From Penium margaritaceum (taxonomy: Eukaryota > Streptophyta > Zygnematophyceae > Desmidiales > Peniaceae), in the NCBI GenBank assembly GCA_023375785.1, contig SZWC01006916.1, positions 6,076 through 70,075 of the forward strand: a DNA stretch of 64,000 bases, in the 5' to 3' direction. The translations under genes were made by a program, and so were the position numbers. The notes beneath the pieces are model-generated. The model did no database searches. It saw only the letters and a program-made list of their open reading frames with translations, and was not told the origin of the DNA. Every line of letters begins with the position of its first letter. Position 1 is the first letter of the stretch. Shown one piece after another: positions 34,261-45,485 of this stretch.

Positions 34261-34593
34261 TTCAGAGTAATACCCCACTCCTTTTGGATCCCAAAACAAG
34301 GGGACAAGATAAAAAACAGAAATGGACATCTGGAGACGCTAAATATTCAAGTCTCCTTGCACGAATCGTGCTGACGATTGCCCTAGAGTGGCACGGAGGC
34401 AACACCCCCTTCAGTGAGCTTTGGATGCCATTCTGCAAACTGCGACACGATTTCTGTGCAGGAGCTAGAGACTTGACGCCTTACACCCTACGACAACCTC
34501 CGAGATGTCAATAATGTGATTGACAGCTGTTATTGCCACCATCGGCCTACGCCTTTTAACACACCGAGATGTCGTGGCTTTAAGGGAGGGAAG
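34261..34593 (+). mobile_element. Gypsy G1 internal 3' end and polypurine tract
   Basis: About 34,440-34,593 is the plus-strand counterpart of 1258-1383. It shares the stretch around ACAACCTCCGAGATGTCAAT and ends in the purine tract TTTAAGGGAGGGAAG directly before a G1 LTR. The earlier 180 bp show no domain. It is a fragment of an old element. Confidence 0.5.
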
Positions 34594-34610
34594 TTTTAGG
34601 TCCCTGGCGT

Positions 34611-35420
34611 TAAGGCTGCACACAGATCCTATGATCCGCGGTCACTACCCGCGGATACCGGATCCGGATCCGGATTCACGAATCTGGATCCAGGATCTTA
34701 GATTCGGTTAGTATTCACTGATCCTAACCAGATCCTGAGGGGGGGGGGGGAGGGGGGGGGGGGTGGGAGGGAAAGAGGTCCTGCTCAAGTCTGTCACAGA
34801 TCCAAGAAACTTGATCATTGAAATATGAACAGTCATGCCCGCGTGCCACGCTTGAAATCCGCACTTGAGCAGAGCATGGCCATGTGTCAGAATTGGCCCA
34901 CTAAAACTTCGGACGCGAAGTTCTGGTGGTCCACGTTGGACACATGTGACCGACCCTCACATGAGGGCCGGCCTCAATGGCCATTGCCTGACAAGCATAG
35001 AATATCCAACAGTGTGGATCATCTGTGTTAGAAATCTAGAGCACAAGATATGCAGCCCATTGCGTGTGCTCCCATAATAACACAGTAGGCTGTTATGGAA
35101 GGATTGGCAAACCCTCCAAGCACAAGGTTCGCGAGTACTCCAAGAACAGCGTGCTGCACTGGACTACTCTCTAGGAGGAGTCATGCATGCTGCTGACATG
35201 AGTGACTCCTCCCAGTGAGGAGTCAAGCGTGCCCTGGGTAGAAATCGATTTCATCCATGTACATCAGGGTGGATCCGGTATACAGGACCCGTGAATCCGG
35301 GTCCCAGATCCGTGAATCCATGGATCCATGAATCCATGGATCTGTCATCCCGGATCCAGATCCATCCCGATGATCCGGATCCAACTCAAGATCCACGGAT
35401 AGGATCTGTGTCCAGCCTTA
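34611..35420. mobile_element. Non-autonomous hAT-like DNA transposon, 810 bp
   Basis: The terminal inverted repeats read TAAGGCTGSACACAGATCCT (S = C on the left, G on the right), extending to about 22 bp. They fit the hAT end pattern YARNG. Both sides carry the identical 8-bp target duplication CCTGGCGT (34,603-34,610 and 35,421-35,428), the hAT hallmark. The subterminal regions are crowded with GGATCC/GATCCG/GATCCA words, possible transposase-binding repeats. There is no transposase frame. It sits about 17 bases into a gypsy G1 LTR. Perfect target duplications suggest it moved more recently than the LTR. Confidence 0.85.
34738..34768. repeat. Poly-G tract
   Basis: Two runs of about 12 G separated by one A, then GTGGGAGGG. 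Within the hAT-like element. Confidence 0.95.
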
Positions 35421-35911
35421 CCTGGCGTACACGTCATTAAACTCCACGAGTTTTTGTCCTTAAATTTATGGTCCACCGTGGATTGACTGCAATATTTTTA
35501 TGCTGTTCGGCCAAGGGCATTCTCGCCACCTGTCATGACCTCCGGTGTTCCTCTCCTGAAGCTTCTGCCACTTTTTACCACTTTCCACAAGGGTCAACAT
35601 AAGTATCATGAACCATATTGATGTTTTCATACTATTTGGGTGACTTTCCGTCGGTAGATTATTATACATCCGTGCCTCGGTACTCTTGAAACCCTCCAAG
35701 TTCTTGGCGAAGTCTCTCAAAGTGACCACTCACGGTGCAACCTTGCATGTGTCGCTCAGCTGGGATACGGAGGATCCAACATATGCCTCATTTTGATTCT
35801 CATCGTTGTATGAAATGTATGCATGCGCTTGACATATTGACACTCTGCTTACACCAACTACTTTATACAAATGATCTATTTGTCCAAATTTCTCAAATCG
35901 ACTTTTGCTTG

Positions 35912-36435
35912 TGTTACGTCCCTGACGTACATGAGATCCAAAAAATCGTGCGTGGGCATTTCTGTCATTACATCCATGGTCCACCGCACAGTGAATTCAG
36001 GATTTTTACGCCGTTCGGCCGAGGGCATTTTCGCCAACTGCCCCGACCTCCGGTGTTTCATTCCAGACATTTTCGACAAACTTCGACCACATTCCAGAAT
36101 GGTCGACAGAATTATCACGGACCATATTGACGTTTCGATATCGTTCGAACAACTTCTCGACGACGCTCAGCTTTTACTCAGAAACCTCACGATATTCTCG
36201 AAGCCCCCCAAATTCTGAGCGGAGCTTCTCAAATCCTCCACTCACGGTGCGACCTCGCACGCATCGCTCGGCTGGAATGCCGATGACATGAAGTATGCCT
36301 GATTCTCATTCTCGACATGGTACATACGTACTCAACACTTGACACTTGTCATCGAAGTACACATTATCTTTTGTCTTGCACATCATCCCTGTGAACCACC
36401 TACAATCTGCTCGGCATAATGCATGGTATCAAAAC
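35912..36435 (+). mobile_element. Gypsy G1 5' LTR with tRNA-Met primer site
   Basis: 35,912-36,423 (512 bp) begins TGTTACGTCCCTGACGTACA and ends TAATGCA. It is directly followed by TGGTATCAAAAC (36,424-36,435), close to the canonical initiator-tRNA-Met primer site TGGTATCAGAGC. It is the reverse-orientation relative of 663-1257. About 200 bp of internal sequence follow without a recognisable domain. Confidence 0.75.
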
Positions 36436-36663
36436 ACAGCGGTACTGGAGGGGTAACCGACACATTAACAACCTGGTGACAACCTTGCACGAGTCCTCGG
36501 CACATCTCCACCGTTCAGAAAATTACAGAGTTTGTGACGACAACGGTGAACAGGAAGTGTTGTTCTTCTATGCCCCATGGCCACTGCTATGGGTTGACGG
36601 ACAGGTTGGGCATGCACTGCTCCCTTGGAGTAAGTCCCCCAAACCTTGTTCGTGGTGCAAGTC

Positions 36664-36745
36664 CAAGCGAGACACCAGAAGTGTAGCGCAACGGATAGCA
36701 TGTTGGACTTAGGGACAACAGGTCCTGCGATCGAGCCTTGATGTG
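36664..36745 (+). repeat. tRNA-like SINE head
   Basis: TAGCGCAACGGATAGC resembles an A box and GCGATCGAGCC a B box, about 35 bases apart, with a short TGTTG/CAACA stem between. The acceptor arms do not pair, so it is unlikely to be a functional tRNA. No poly-A or tail boundary can be placed. Confidence 0.45.
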
Positions 36746-36865
36746 CGCAGGAGGTTTTTTGACCTTCTAGCACAGGGGAAGTTTCTTAGACATTTCTCCA
36801 TGCATGAGGAGAGTGCGCCACTTGGCGGTCAGTGGATGCGCCAATTGGCGGACTGGTGAGGTGGT

Positions 36866-37227
36866 NNNNNNNNNNNNNNNNNNNNNNNNNNNNNNNNNNN
36901 NNNNNNNNNNNNNNNNNNNNNNNNNNNNNNNNNNNNNNNNNNNNNNNNNNNNNNNNNNNNNNNNNNNNNNNNNNNNNNNNNNNNNNNNNNNNNNNNNNNN
37001 NNNNNNNNNNNNNNNNNNNNNNNNNNNNNNNNNNNNNNNNNNNNNNNNNNNNNNNNNNNNNNNNNNNNNNNNNNNNNNNNNNNNNNNNNNNNNNNNNNNN
37101 NNNNNNNNNNNNNNNNNNNNNNNNNNNNNNNNNNNNNNNNNNNNNNNNNNNNNNNNNNNNNNNNNNNNNNNNNNNNNNNNNNNNNNNNNNNNNNNNNNNN
37201 NNNNNNNNNNNNNNNNNNNNNNNNNNN
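36866..37227. other. Assembly gap (362 N)
   Basis: Unknown sequence. Open frames spanning it are meaningless. Confidence 1.
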
Positions 37228-37806
37228 GAGGGGATTGACTTCCCCCTTTGGAGATGGCAGTTTGAGCTGGCGATGAAAGTGCGCGGCTTCATCAAACTAC
37301 TGAAGGGAGAGGAGCAGGTTCCCGCGGAAGGCACATCCGAGCATGAGGCATGGATGGATCGAAATGACATTGCCATGTCATTCCTCAGCAACGTGATTGC
37401 TAAGAAGTATGTTCCCATCATTGCCGGGTACACGTTGGCTTTTGAAGCTTACGACAAGCTCAAGCGCGTGCACCAATCCACCTCCCTTGTGAACAGATTA
37501 TTCATCCTACAACGGCTGATCAGCATGCGGGTGAATGAGGGCGAATCAATCCCCGATTTCCTACAGGAGTTTGAAGGACTCCTTGGCGAGGCTCGCCAGA
37601 TGAACTGGGACCTTGACGAGAACATGCAAGCCATGATTCTCCTCATGGCGCTACCGGAGAGCTGGAGCCCGATGATCACCGTCATGGGCGGCTGGAAGGA
37701 GGACGACCTGACGTACACGGCAGTGTCTGAGTACGTGCGAAATGAGGCCATGCGCCGCAGCGGAAGTGAGGCTAATTTCCATAATGAGGCCATGCGCCGC
37801 ACCTAG
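37228..37806 (+). pseudogene. Copia gag remnant
   Basis: An open frame emerging from the gap reads as copia gag of the K/C type: FPLWRWQFELAMKVRGFIKL, FEAYDKLKRVHQSTSLVNRL, FILQRLISMRVNEGESIPDF, AMILLMALPESWSPMITVMG and LTYTAVSEYVRNEAMRR. It corresponds to the capsid part only. Its end is a short direct repeat (AATGAGGCCATGCGCCGCA at 37,739 and 37,783) that abuts an unrelated LTR end. The rest of the element is not here. Confidence 0.8.
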
Positions 37807-37940
37807 ATCTCTTGTGACTTTCGTTTGTGGCTCTAGATCTTGGCGTTTCTTGTCGTCTCCACGTTGTGTTCTAAAAATGTGGAGCTCCTCCTCTCTCTTT
37901 TCTTCCTTGACTGCGTTCTACCTCCTACTGGTATCAAAGC
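37798..37940 (+). mobile_element. A-family LTR end with tRNA-Met primer site
   Basis: 37,798-37,928 aligns with the last ~130 bp of the copia A 3' LTR (58,940-59,072), sharing CTCTAGATCTTGGCG and GCGTTCTACCTCCTAC. It is followed by TGGTATCAAAGC (37,929-37,940), a tRNA-Met primer site. It may be the 5' end of copia A or of a relative. The left part of the LTR is not present. Confidence 0.65.
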
Positions 37941-39620
37941 AATGTAGTGAGGGAGTGAGGCGTGTTCACTCTTGAACGCGCGATCCTGGCCGTGGGAGGG
38001 GTCACCATCACCATTGTTTCCGATCCCGCCGCCGCTCTCTTCGTCTCAACCAAGGCCGGACTTCTTCCTTCCAGCCATGACACCCGGCTACTGTAGCCCA
38101 CGTTGTAGAGACCACGATGGACTGCATTGTGGCGGCAAAAGTCACATCGGCATACCCGCGGGCATTGACATACCCGCTGGCTGTGACTACACACTTCCGC
38201 TTTGTCGTCTTCGGCTATCACGGCTTTCTCTCTCAAGCACAACAGCAACTGCGCGAGGAGCTGCAGCGGTGCCATCAGCTGCATCTCCTAGTATACTAAC
38301 AGCAGCACCCCCTGCCGTCCTTTTGATGGCAGCACTCGCAGCTTCAGGATCTACTACAACTGCTGCACAATCGCGCTGCGACAGCTGCAGTTGCAGCGTC
38401 AATAGCTGCAACAGTAGCCGCACCAGCTGTCACAGTGGTCTTGGAAGCCGTGGCAACCACTGTTGTGGTAGCCTTAGCACGGGAACATCGTCACGACAAC
38501 TGCGGCCTTGGCATTTCTTGCCGCAACTGTAGCAACTTCAGCGTCTTCACATATTGAGCTTGGCAACATAACCGGATTAGCAGCCGCAGCTACACTCTCG
38601 GCAACGGCAGCCACATCACCTACAACCGCAACAGCTACCGCTTGTTGGCAGGGTAACCGCTATGCTTTCTCCGAGGCTGCTGTAGTACCATTCATAGCTG
38701 GGACGGAGGGGAAAGTGGAGCTACGATGACAGCTGTAGTAGTTGCATACTCGTCAACTGTAGTTGCAGTCACTTTTGCAGAAGCAATTGCCACAAAAAAA
38801 GCAACAGCCATTGTAGCAGCAATAACGCAATAACTGACAAGCCACCGACACCTCCCATGACGTCCAAGCCACCTCGGTGGCCAACAGCACCACGCTGGCA
38901 CACAATGAGGCTCTGGCTGCCGGGTCCTACTACGCGGAGCAAAGTGTAGCTCGTCGAGAACAACACCATCACGCAACCGGTGGAGGGTCACCCATGTCGC
39001 GGTGGAGGCGCCTCCCCATCGCGACGTGCTTCAGTAAGAAACTCTTCTCTTTCTCTTTAGGACTGGGGATGGGGAATGAATCTTTTGTTGTGGACGCTGC
39101 TGTTACAGACCTCTTGGCCGGCCTCCATAGAGACACCGTCTCTCCATCTGATACTATCACACGGGCGACCTTCCTTGTTATTGACGCTGCCGTAGCAATG
39201 GCAACGACATTCGTGGCAGTGGCTAGGGTGTCTAGGGCACATGAATCAACCTAAATGGGATGTGCCACCAAATCTAACACTGAAGCGACTGTCGTCACCG
39301 GCCCCATTGCAGCTGCAACCGCTGACCTTGGCACACAGTTTCTGCTGCTGCAGCCGCCATCGCTTCCAACACTTTGGATGTTGCCACAACCACCGCCACC
39401 ACCGGCGTATCCATACTCACCTCTACACACTCCAAATTTGTGTTAGCTTCTTACACATCATCAGCTGCCATCAGTCTTGTCAAATCTGCTATTTCTGTTG
39501 TTACAGCCATCACCACTCTAGGTGCAACATCGGTAGCCGGTTCTCTTGCCTGATCAGACAAGCTGCTACTACTGTTTCAGTCCTCTCTGCTGCCGCTGTT
39601 GCTGCAGTTGTACCCCTTTT
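37941..39620 (+). mobile_element. Leader and alanine-rich tract after a primer site
   Basis: After about 240 bp of leader, 38,190-39,610 is built of GCA/GCT/GTA/ACA codons that read, across changing frames, mostly as Ala, Val, Thr and Ser (for example AATAAVAASIAATVAAPAVT near 38,370). It resembles the tract at 32.2-32.7 kb in composition and position after a primer site. No known gag, protease or RT is seen. It may be a non-autonomous LTR element or an unusual gag-like leader. It is broken. Confidence 0.45.
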
Positions 39621-41028
39621 CTCTCTTCTTAGTCTCCACGGCTTGACGCCCCACCCTGGTGGAACTTTGTAGACCGGGCATCTGATTCGTCTGCTCCGTT
39701 TGTCCGTCAGTTTGGGGATGAAAGCTGGTTGACAGCTGTACCTTGCTACCGTACCACTCCATGAGTTCTTGCCAGAACTTGCTCATGAAGAGCGAATCAC
39801 GGTCGCTCACAATATCACGCATTGGGATGAAGTGTGACACCTTGCTGAAGCGATCCACCACCAATAACAACACATTGTGATATGCCGCTGTCTCAGGCAA
39901 GCCCGTAATGAAGTCCATGGAGATATCTTGCCACGGTTATAGTACTTGCACTACTGCAATACTCCGATCTCCATGGGCGTGTTGTCGCTCTCGGCCCACT
40001 TGCCATAAGCACCACCAAAAGAGTTGTGGCTGTTGGTATGAGCCTGTTTCACGCGAGAGTTGTACCGTTCTACTACTGCGATCATGCTCGGTAGGTCATC
40101 GTTGAGTTCGTGCATCACCTTCACAATGCATGCCTCGTTCTTGAGGATGTTGATCTAGTAGAAGCAAAATTTGTGGGAGTCCAAGCCAGAGTAGGCAAAG
40201 ATCTCACGAAACGTGTGGGTGTATTGGGCAACGCTGCCAGTTTGACGAAGCCGATACAGCTTGGCGTACGCGTTGTTCCTCACATCACCCACGGCGAAGC
40301 GCTTGATGAACGACCCCGTGAATGCCTTCGAGAAGGTCGGCCATTTGAGGGTAGGATCACCACTTCTGCATGTTGGAACCAATGGGATTGAGATTCTAGT
40401 TGTGGCCGCAATACCGGCGACCATTGTTGCTCCACTGTCGTGTGGATTGGACCACATCATATCGGCCCACCAATCCAATGATGCCCCTCTCAATAGGGTC
40501 ACGACAGAGTCGTGACATGCCTCGTACCTTGTGGCATCCATGCCGATGGCGGTAAAGTACAACTCTATTCCGAGTATCCAAGCATGTGGAGTTCCTCGAT
40601 GGGTCTTACAACTCTGGCTTGGACGGACTCGGGACGCCCACCGTAGTTCCGTTAGCGGTGGCAACAACAGGTCCCCCGGTTTCCGCCTTGTCACCAGAGT
40701 GTATGGTTGGCATTGGGCACGGATCTGCCAAAGAGACAAGATTCGTGCTGGTCTATGCTAACCAGGAGAGGTTGCCACGTAGATGATTATGTCCCGTAGC
40801 CGAGGGTGGCTCTAATATCAAGTGTAAACCGGGCACGGTGTGCTAGCCTCAACCAGATGGTGTAGGCACCAACCGGCGGCAATAGCGACCAAGGTGCACA
40901 TCTTCCCAGGTTTGTGGAAGTGTAGGATTGTCTTGGGGGAGCATGGGAACACATGTGGCATAGTGGGAGTAAATTGTACTTGTTTTTCAAGTGTCAACAC
41001 ACAAGACTACATGTACATGATGACACAC
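39577..41028 (-). mobile_element. Reduced Ty3/gypsy fossil, minus strand
   Basis: Right to left: a possible LTR end (from about 40,823), a tRNA-Met-like primer site (TGATATTAGAGCC, 40,808-40,820), and gag (40,155-40,739). The gag shows YEACHDSVVTLLRGASLDWW, FSKAFTGSFIKRFAVGDV and GSVAQYTHTFREIFAYSG. Then comes an integrase core piece (39,577-39,918: MDFITGLPETAAYHNVLLLV, DRFSKVSHFIP, STSFHPQTDGQTEQTN). Only gag and integrase are recognisable, so it is a reduced copy. It is broken. Confidence 0.75.
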
Positions 41029-41556
41029 CCTGGGCGACCCGAGGTCGCCATGCCATGCGCGACTCCATACGGGACTGGGATGAGCGTTATTGTACCAAAA
41101 TCACGTAGCTCATCTTCCCGGATTTCTAACGCACCAAGAATCGCATCATTCCGTGGAGGAACGACCAAGATATGGCCATTTCCATGAACCACGGCAATCT
41201 GCCGCTGGCAGCACCATTAGCGGCAATGACGGCCGCCCGAAGCGCCCTTTCTGGCAATAACACATGGGAGCATCATTCCGAAGTACCCTTGATCCTCAAT
41301 GATCCTTGATTCATTGAATAACCAGCCTTAAGGTGCGCTTCGGCCTTGTTGGAACTTTCGAGGGTCGAGCCTTGGTCCTTAAGGATGAATTCCCGTCACC
41401 TGTTTTTCCCTCGGCCGGTCCAACCTATGGCCGGGCGTAACTTCCTCAATTCTTGATGGATGGACCCTGTTCTTGGGTCTATCTCGCACAGATTTGTGTG
41501 TAGATTCCAAATCTTTAGTCAGATTTTATATTCAAGGAAGTTTCAAGCCTTGACTA
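41029..41556. other. No gene recognised
   Basis: Between the reduced gypsy copy and copia A. It may include an LTR or leader, but I found no LTR partner, primer site or domain. Confidence 0.5.
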
Positions 41557-42090
41557 GTGCCATTGACAGTGTCTGACTTACACACTTATTGTTCTCCTTT
41601 ATGGTTGTTCTTGTTTTCGCTACTGTGTCTTTCTACTAGGTCTGGGGTTGGGAACTGTCCTGCAGTACTACATACACGTGCTTATGGCATCACCCATTTT
41701 TCCATACCCACTGGGATGGGAGAAACTCTGTCGAGATTTTTGAGGCAGATCCCCTCTCTCGTCGCCATGCCGAGTGACGATGCGTTTGTCATTACAGACC
41801 TCCATTGCCAGCTAAATCGTGCTCTTAAGGCCCAACGCAAAGCTGAGGATTGCCTCAAGCTGCAAGAGGAAAATTGTGTAGCCTTCACTGATGAAGTTGC
41901 TGCCATTTTCCTCAAGCGTCTGCCGTTTGCGTCTATATCTACTACTACTGGATCTACTACTGGTTCTGGCTTCAGTCCCTCCTCTGTTGCCGCTGGTACT
42001 TGCACCGCTGCCGCCACTACAGCTGTTTTCACTCCCGCCGCATCTGCCCTTGCGCCCCGCCAGCATGAATTCTTCTCCTAGCCACTGATC

Positions 42091-42910
42091 TTGTCACACG
42101 GTCTTGCCTTCTCTTTGTGGGAGGTGCGCTTCAGTGCATGGGCTCAAGTTGAGCGCCTCTTGGAGTATTACTTTCTCCCTGATCCCTATTCCAGTCCTCC
42201 TTTCAGCCCGCTCCCTGTTGAAACTGCTCGTGCTGTCCGTGCTCTCATCACCGCCACTCCTACTCATCTAGTGGATAATGTTGGTACATTCAACATTGAT
42301 CCCTCTGTTGGTTGCCATATTGATCCCGTTGGTGCTTACACCATGTTGCGTCGTCGTATGACCATCACTATCCAGGCTGCATAGAGAATTTTGACTGCAC
42401 AGTTGAACACCTTCTTCATGCGCACGGACAAAACCGCTGACGCCTACTAGGCTCGTGGTCTCAAGCTCCTTTGATGGTCAACGGGCTCATCCCAGAGCTG
42501 TCTGATCTTCTTCGTGACGTCAAAGCCGATGAGCTCCAGTGCCTTGCCTCCGAGCCTGTCCCTCCAAGTTCACCCCTTAGGATTGGCGCACAGTGGGACT
42601 TTACTGCTAAGTGCCTCGCTGCCTGGTGGACAAGCCTCCACAACAGGAAGCTTCATCGCTCCTCTATCACAGGTGTCACGGTGCTCACCACAATCCCCCC
42701 ACCTTCTTCCTCCACGACCCCTGCTTCATCCTCTTCCTCCATGTCCTCTACAGCCACTACCTCGCCCCTCAGGGTTGTGGTCGTGGCAAGGGAAAAGACA
42801 AGGGCAAGGGCAAATATAAGGCAACCACATTTGCTTCTTGTGTTCCCAGTGTTGTAGTCTACTGGAAGTGTGGTCCAGCCAAACACTCCGCACGAGCGTG
42901 CCCTCCTTCT
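42091..42910 (+). pseudogene. Copia A gag with zinc-knuckle remnant
   Basis: EVRFSAWAQVERLLEYYFLP and TYLV-type sequences resemble gag capsid, followed by Ser/Pro-rich linker sequence and VVYWKCGPAKHSARACPPSP near 42,850, a CCHC-type zinc-knuckle remnant. Preceding frames (41,557-42,081) include a charged helical stretch (LHCQLNRALKAQRKAEDCLK). The assignment is by position and motif. Confidence 0.55.
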
Positions 42911-43473
42911 CCCGATGACCTGCAACTTGCCCCTGCCATGCGTGCCCACTTGGCTCATACCTCTGGTGCCTCTTCAACATCTTCATCCTCCTCTAGTGCC
43001 GCCTCCTCCTCTTTCTCGACTGCCATGTCATCAGCCCATGCGTACTCCACCAAAGGGCTGCCTTTTGGCCCTCATCTGCTCTTGTATCCGTGGGGCTGGC
43101 CACCTCCATATGGTGCGCTGCCCTACATTGCGCTACCTTTGTTGGCCTGTGCTGTCCCGTTGTGGTTTCCGCCTTCTCGGATACCTCAACCCTGAGTCCA
43201 GCAACGTCTGGCACAGGTGACGACGAGCGTCAGCTAGAGCAGTCCCTTCTTTAGATTTTGTGCCTTCATGATCAGGGAAGTGAGGGTGTTGCTCCATTGG
43301 CCAATGGTCCCATGTTTCAGTTAGACTCGGTGCTTCGTGTTGAACCTCCGAGGCACATTCTTGGGTTGTTGTCTCCTTTCGTTCTGTGGATTAAGCATTG
43401 GTAGTCTGTTGTCCTCCCGCATTGTCTTGCTACATGCACTCTGTCATCTCGTCCTATTCCCCCTGTTAGCACT

Positions 43474-44522
43474 ATGGCCACTTGCGGTGTTCTTCCCACT
43501 GTGTGTCCGTCGGATGGCTTTTGGAACCTGGATTCTTCACCCACCCACCACATGACCTCGGTGCACTCTTTGTTTGTTTCTCTCGGCCCTGCTGGTTCTG
43601 TTCACTTTGTTCGTACCTGGTCCAGCCAGTTGCACCCTGTTCAGGGTGTCGATGTCATTCATTTCGTTGGTTCCTCTGGCACTCTATACCTTCTGGACAA
43701 CCTGTACATTCCTTCACTGGAGCTCAGCCTGTTTTCGGTACCCTCTGTGGATGATTAGTACATGGACTTTGCTGCTAGTCATGGTGTTGGCCAGGTGCGC
43801 CTGCATTCCACTGGTCGCGTTGTCTTGCGTGGGGTCAAATGTGACAATTTGTATCGTGTACCCCTGTACTCTCCCTCTGCTCCCTCTGTCGGCACTGTTC
43901 TTACCCATGTCGCTCCTTCTCTCTCTCCTAACCTTGTCCACCTGTTGCATCGACATCTTGCTCATGTCCACACCGATGCAATCTCTAGCATGCTCCGTGT
44001 TCAGCCGACTTTGGGCTTATCACCCTCTACCTTCCCTAATCCCTGCCTGCTGGCTGCCTTGAATGTGCCCAGGACAAAATGCTTCATTCTCCCTTCTCTT
44101 ATTGTGAGTCTCGGTCCAGTCATCCCCTTGAATGTGTCCATGCTGATGTCATGGGTCCTCTCCCTCATGACCTCCTCAGTAATATCGGTCAATATGTCGT
44201 GTGCCTCACTGATGGTTTCTCGCACTTCCGTTGGGTCTTTGCTCTCTATCATAAGAGCGATGCCTATCCCACCAGTCAGACCTGGCTTGCCGAGTCTGAG
44301 CTTTCTTGTCAGCGGTCCTTGTGGGTGTTCCATAGTGGCCGCGACGGTGAGTTCTTTGGTTCCATCATTTTTTTCCTTGCCTCTAAGGGGGTGTGTCTAG
44401 AGACTTCTGCTCCCTACACACCCCAGCAAATTGGGGTCTCCGAATGTTGGAACCCTACCCTCACTGACAGTGTTCAAACTCTCCTGTCTCAGTTTGGTCT
44501 TCCCTTGCTCTTTCACCTTTGA
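43474..44522 (+). pseudogene. Copia A protease and integrase
   Basis: Protease is suggested by FWNLDSSPTHHMTSVHSLFV and LYIPSLELSLFSVPSVDD (43,474-43,758), the copia arrangement. The GAG-pre-integrase region lies near 43,920-44,060 (HLLHRHLAHVHTDAISSML). The integrase core is at 44,079-44,522 with CVHADVMGPLPHDLLSNIGQ, YVVCLTDGFSHFRWVFALYH, FHSGRDGEFFGS and TSAPYTPQQIGVSE. All fit copia integrase. It is a fossil. Confidence 0.75.
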
Positions 44523-45485
44523 GGCCATGAGCTACATGACCTGGGTCTGGATTCGAGTCCCGCACAACCCCCTCCCTCGTTCCATTATACCCTTTTAGTA
44601 CTGGCCTGACGCTCGTGCCGACCTTAATCTCGCCCGGGTCTGGGACTGCATTGCGTTCCTTTGGCTGCCTGATGATCTTTGTGATGGCGAGCTCTCTCCT
44701 CAGGGTCGTCTATGTCCCTTCTTGGGTGTTTCTTCTCAGTCCAAGGCCTGGCGGTTTTTGGACCCCGTACGCCAGCGGGTGGTGGAATCCCGCGATGCAA
44801 TGTTCATTGAGTATGTCTTTCTTCGTGATCTTGGTCATCTCGTGGCCGCTGCCTCCCTTATCTCACTCTCTCGGCTAGGTGGGGGAAGTCGGCCCTGTCC
44901 CATCCTCAGTCCCTCCAGTTGTGACCTCGCAACCTGCACCATCGACTCTCCCTCAATCGCCAGCCTCACTGTCTCCGCCTGCCCCTTCCATCCTCGTCGT
45001 CTAGTTCATCGAGCACGCCGGTCTCCCTAGTCGTATTGGGTTTGACACCTACGCATGCGTCGCTACCCAGTTCTCCATCGTCATGTGGTCCAACCCCTCC
45101 AGTTGTGGCTGATCCTCCTCTTACAGCAGAGCTTACCGGCCCTGCACCTGTCTCACCCTTTGTTCGAGCTGGGCATCTCCGTGCACTTCCCCAGCGTACC
45201 TCCAGCATCCCTGTGACATTCTTCCATCCTTCTCAGATAGAGACAACTCAGTCTCCCGTTTTGCCGACGAGCATGGATGCCCTTGGGCTAGCTACTGTTG
45301 TTCATCCCAGCTCTCTCCTAGGATATGACCTGCTCGTCACTGAGTACACGCGCATGGTAGCTGCTCCTGCCACTGAAGCCATTGTTGAGTGTCTCGGGAT
45401 TGCTGGCACCGCCTTTCATTCAACTGAACGTACCCATGCGCGGCAGGCACGTGCGGCTCCCGATGCATAGCAGTGGGTAGCCACA

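Larger units (their letters stand above)
34594..35911 (+). mobile_element. Gypsy G1 LTR copy, interrupted by a hAT-like element
   Basis: LTR sequence is seen at 34,594-34,610 and resumes at 35,429. It aligns with the neighbouring G1 LTR over blocks such as ATGGTCCACCG, CGGCCAAGGGCATT and CACTCACGGTGC. It is strongly diverged from that copy. Between the two parts lies the hAT-like element 34,611-35,420. Its end runs into the start of the next G1 LTR at 35,912. Confidence 0.65.

Noticed and set aside
36664-36745. A functional tRNA gene
   Set aside because: A and B boxes are present, but the acceptor and anticodon arms do not pair properly, so it is listed only as a tRNA-like SINE head.
36804-37806. 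Long frames running through the N block
   Set aside because: Frames across unknown bases carry no information; only the part after 37,227 is used.
44540-44575. B-box-like GGATTCGAGTCCC in copia A
   Set aside because: No convincing A box at the right distance and no cloverleaf; probably chance within decayed sequence.
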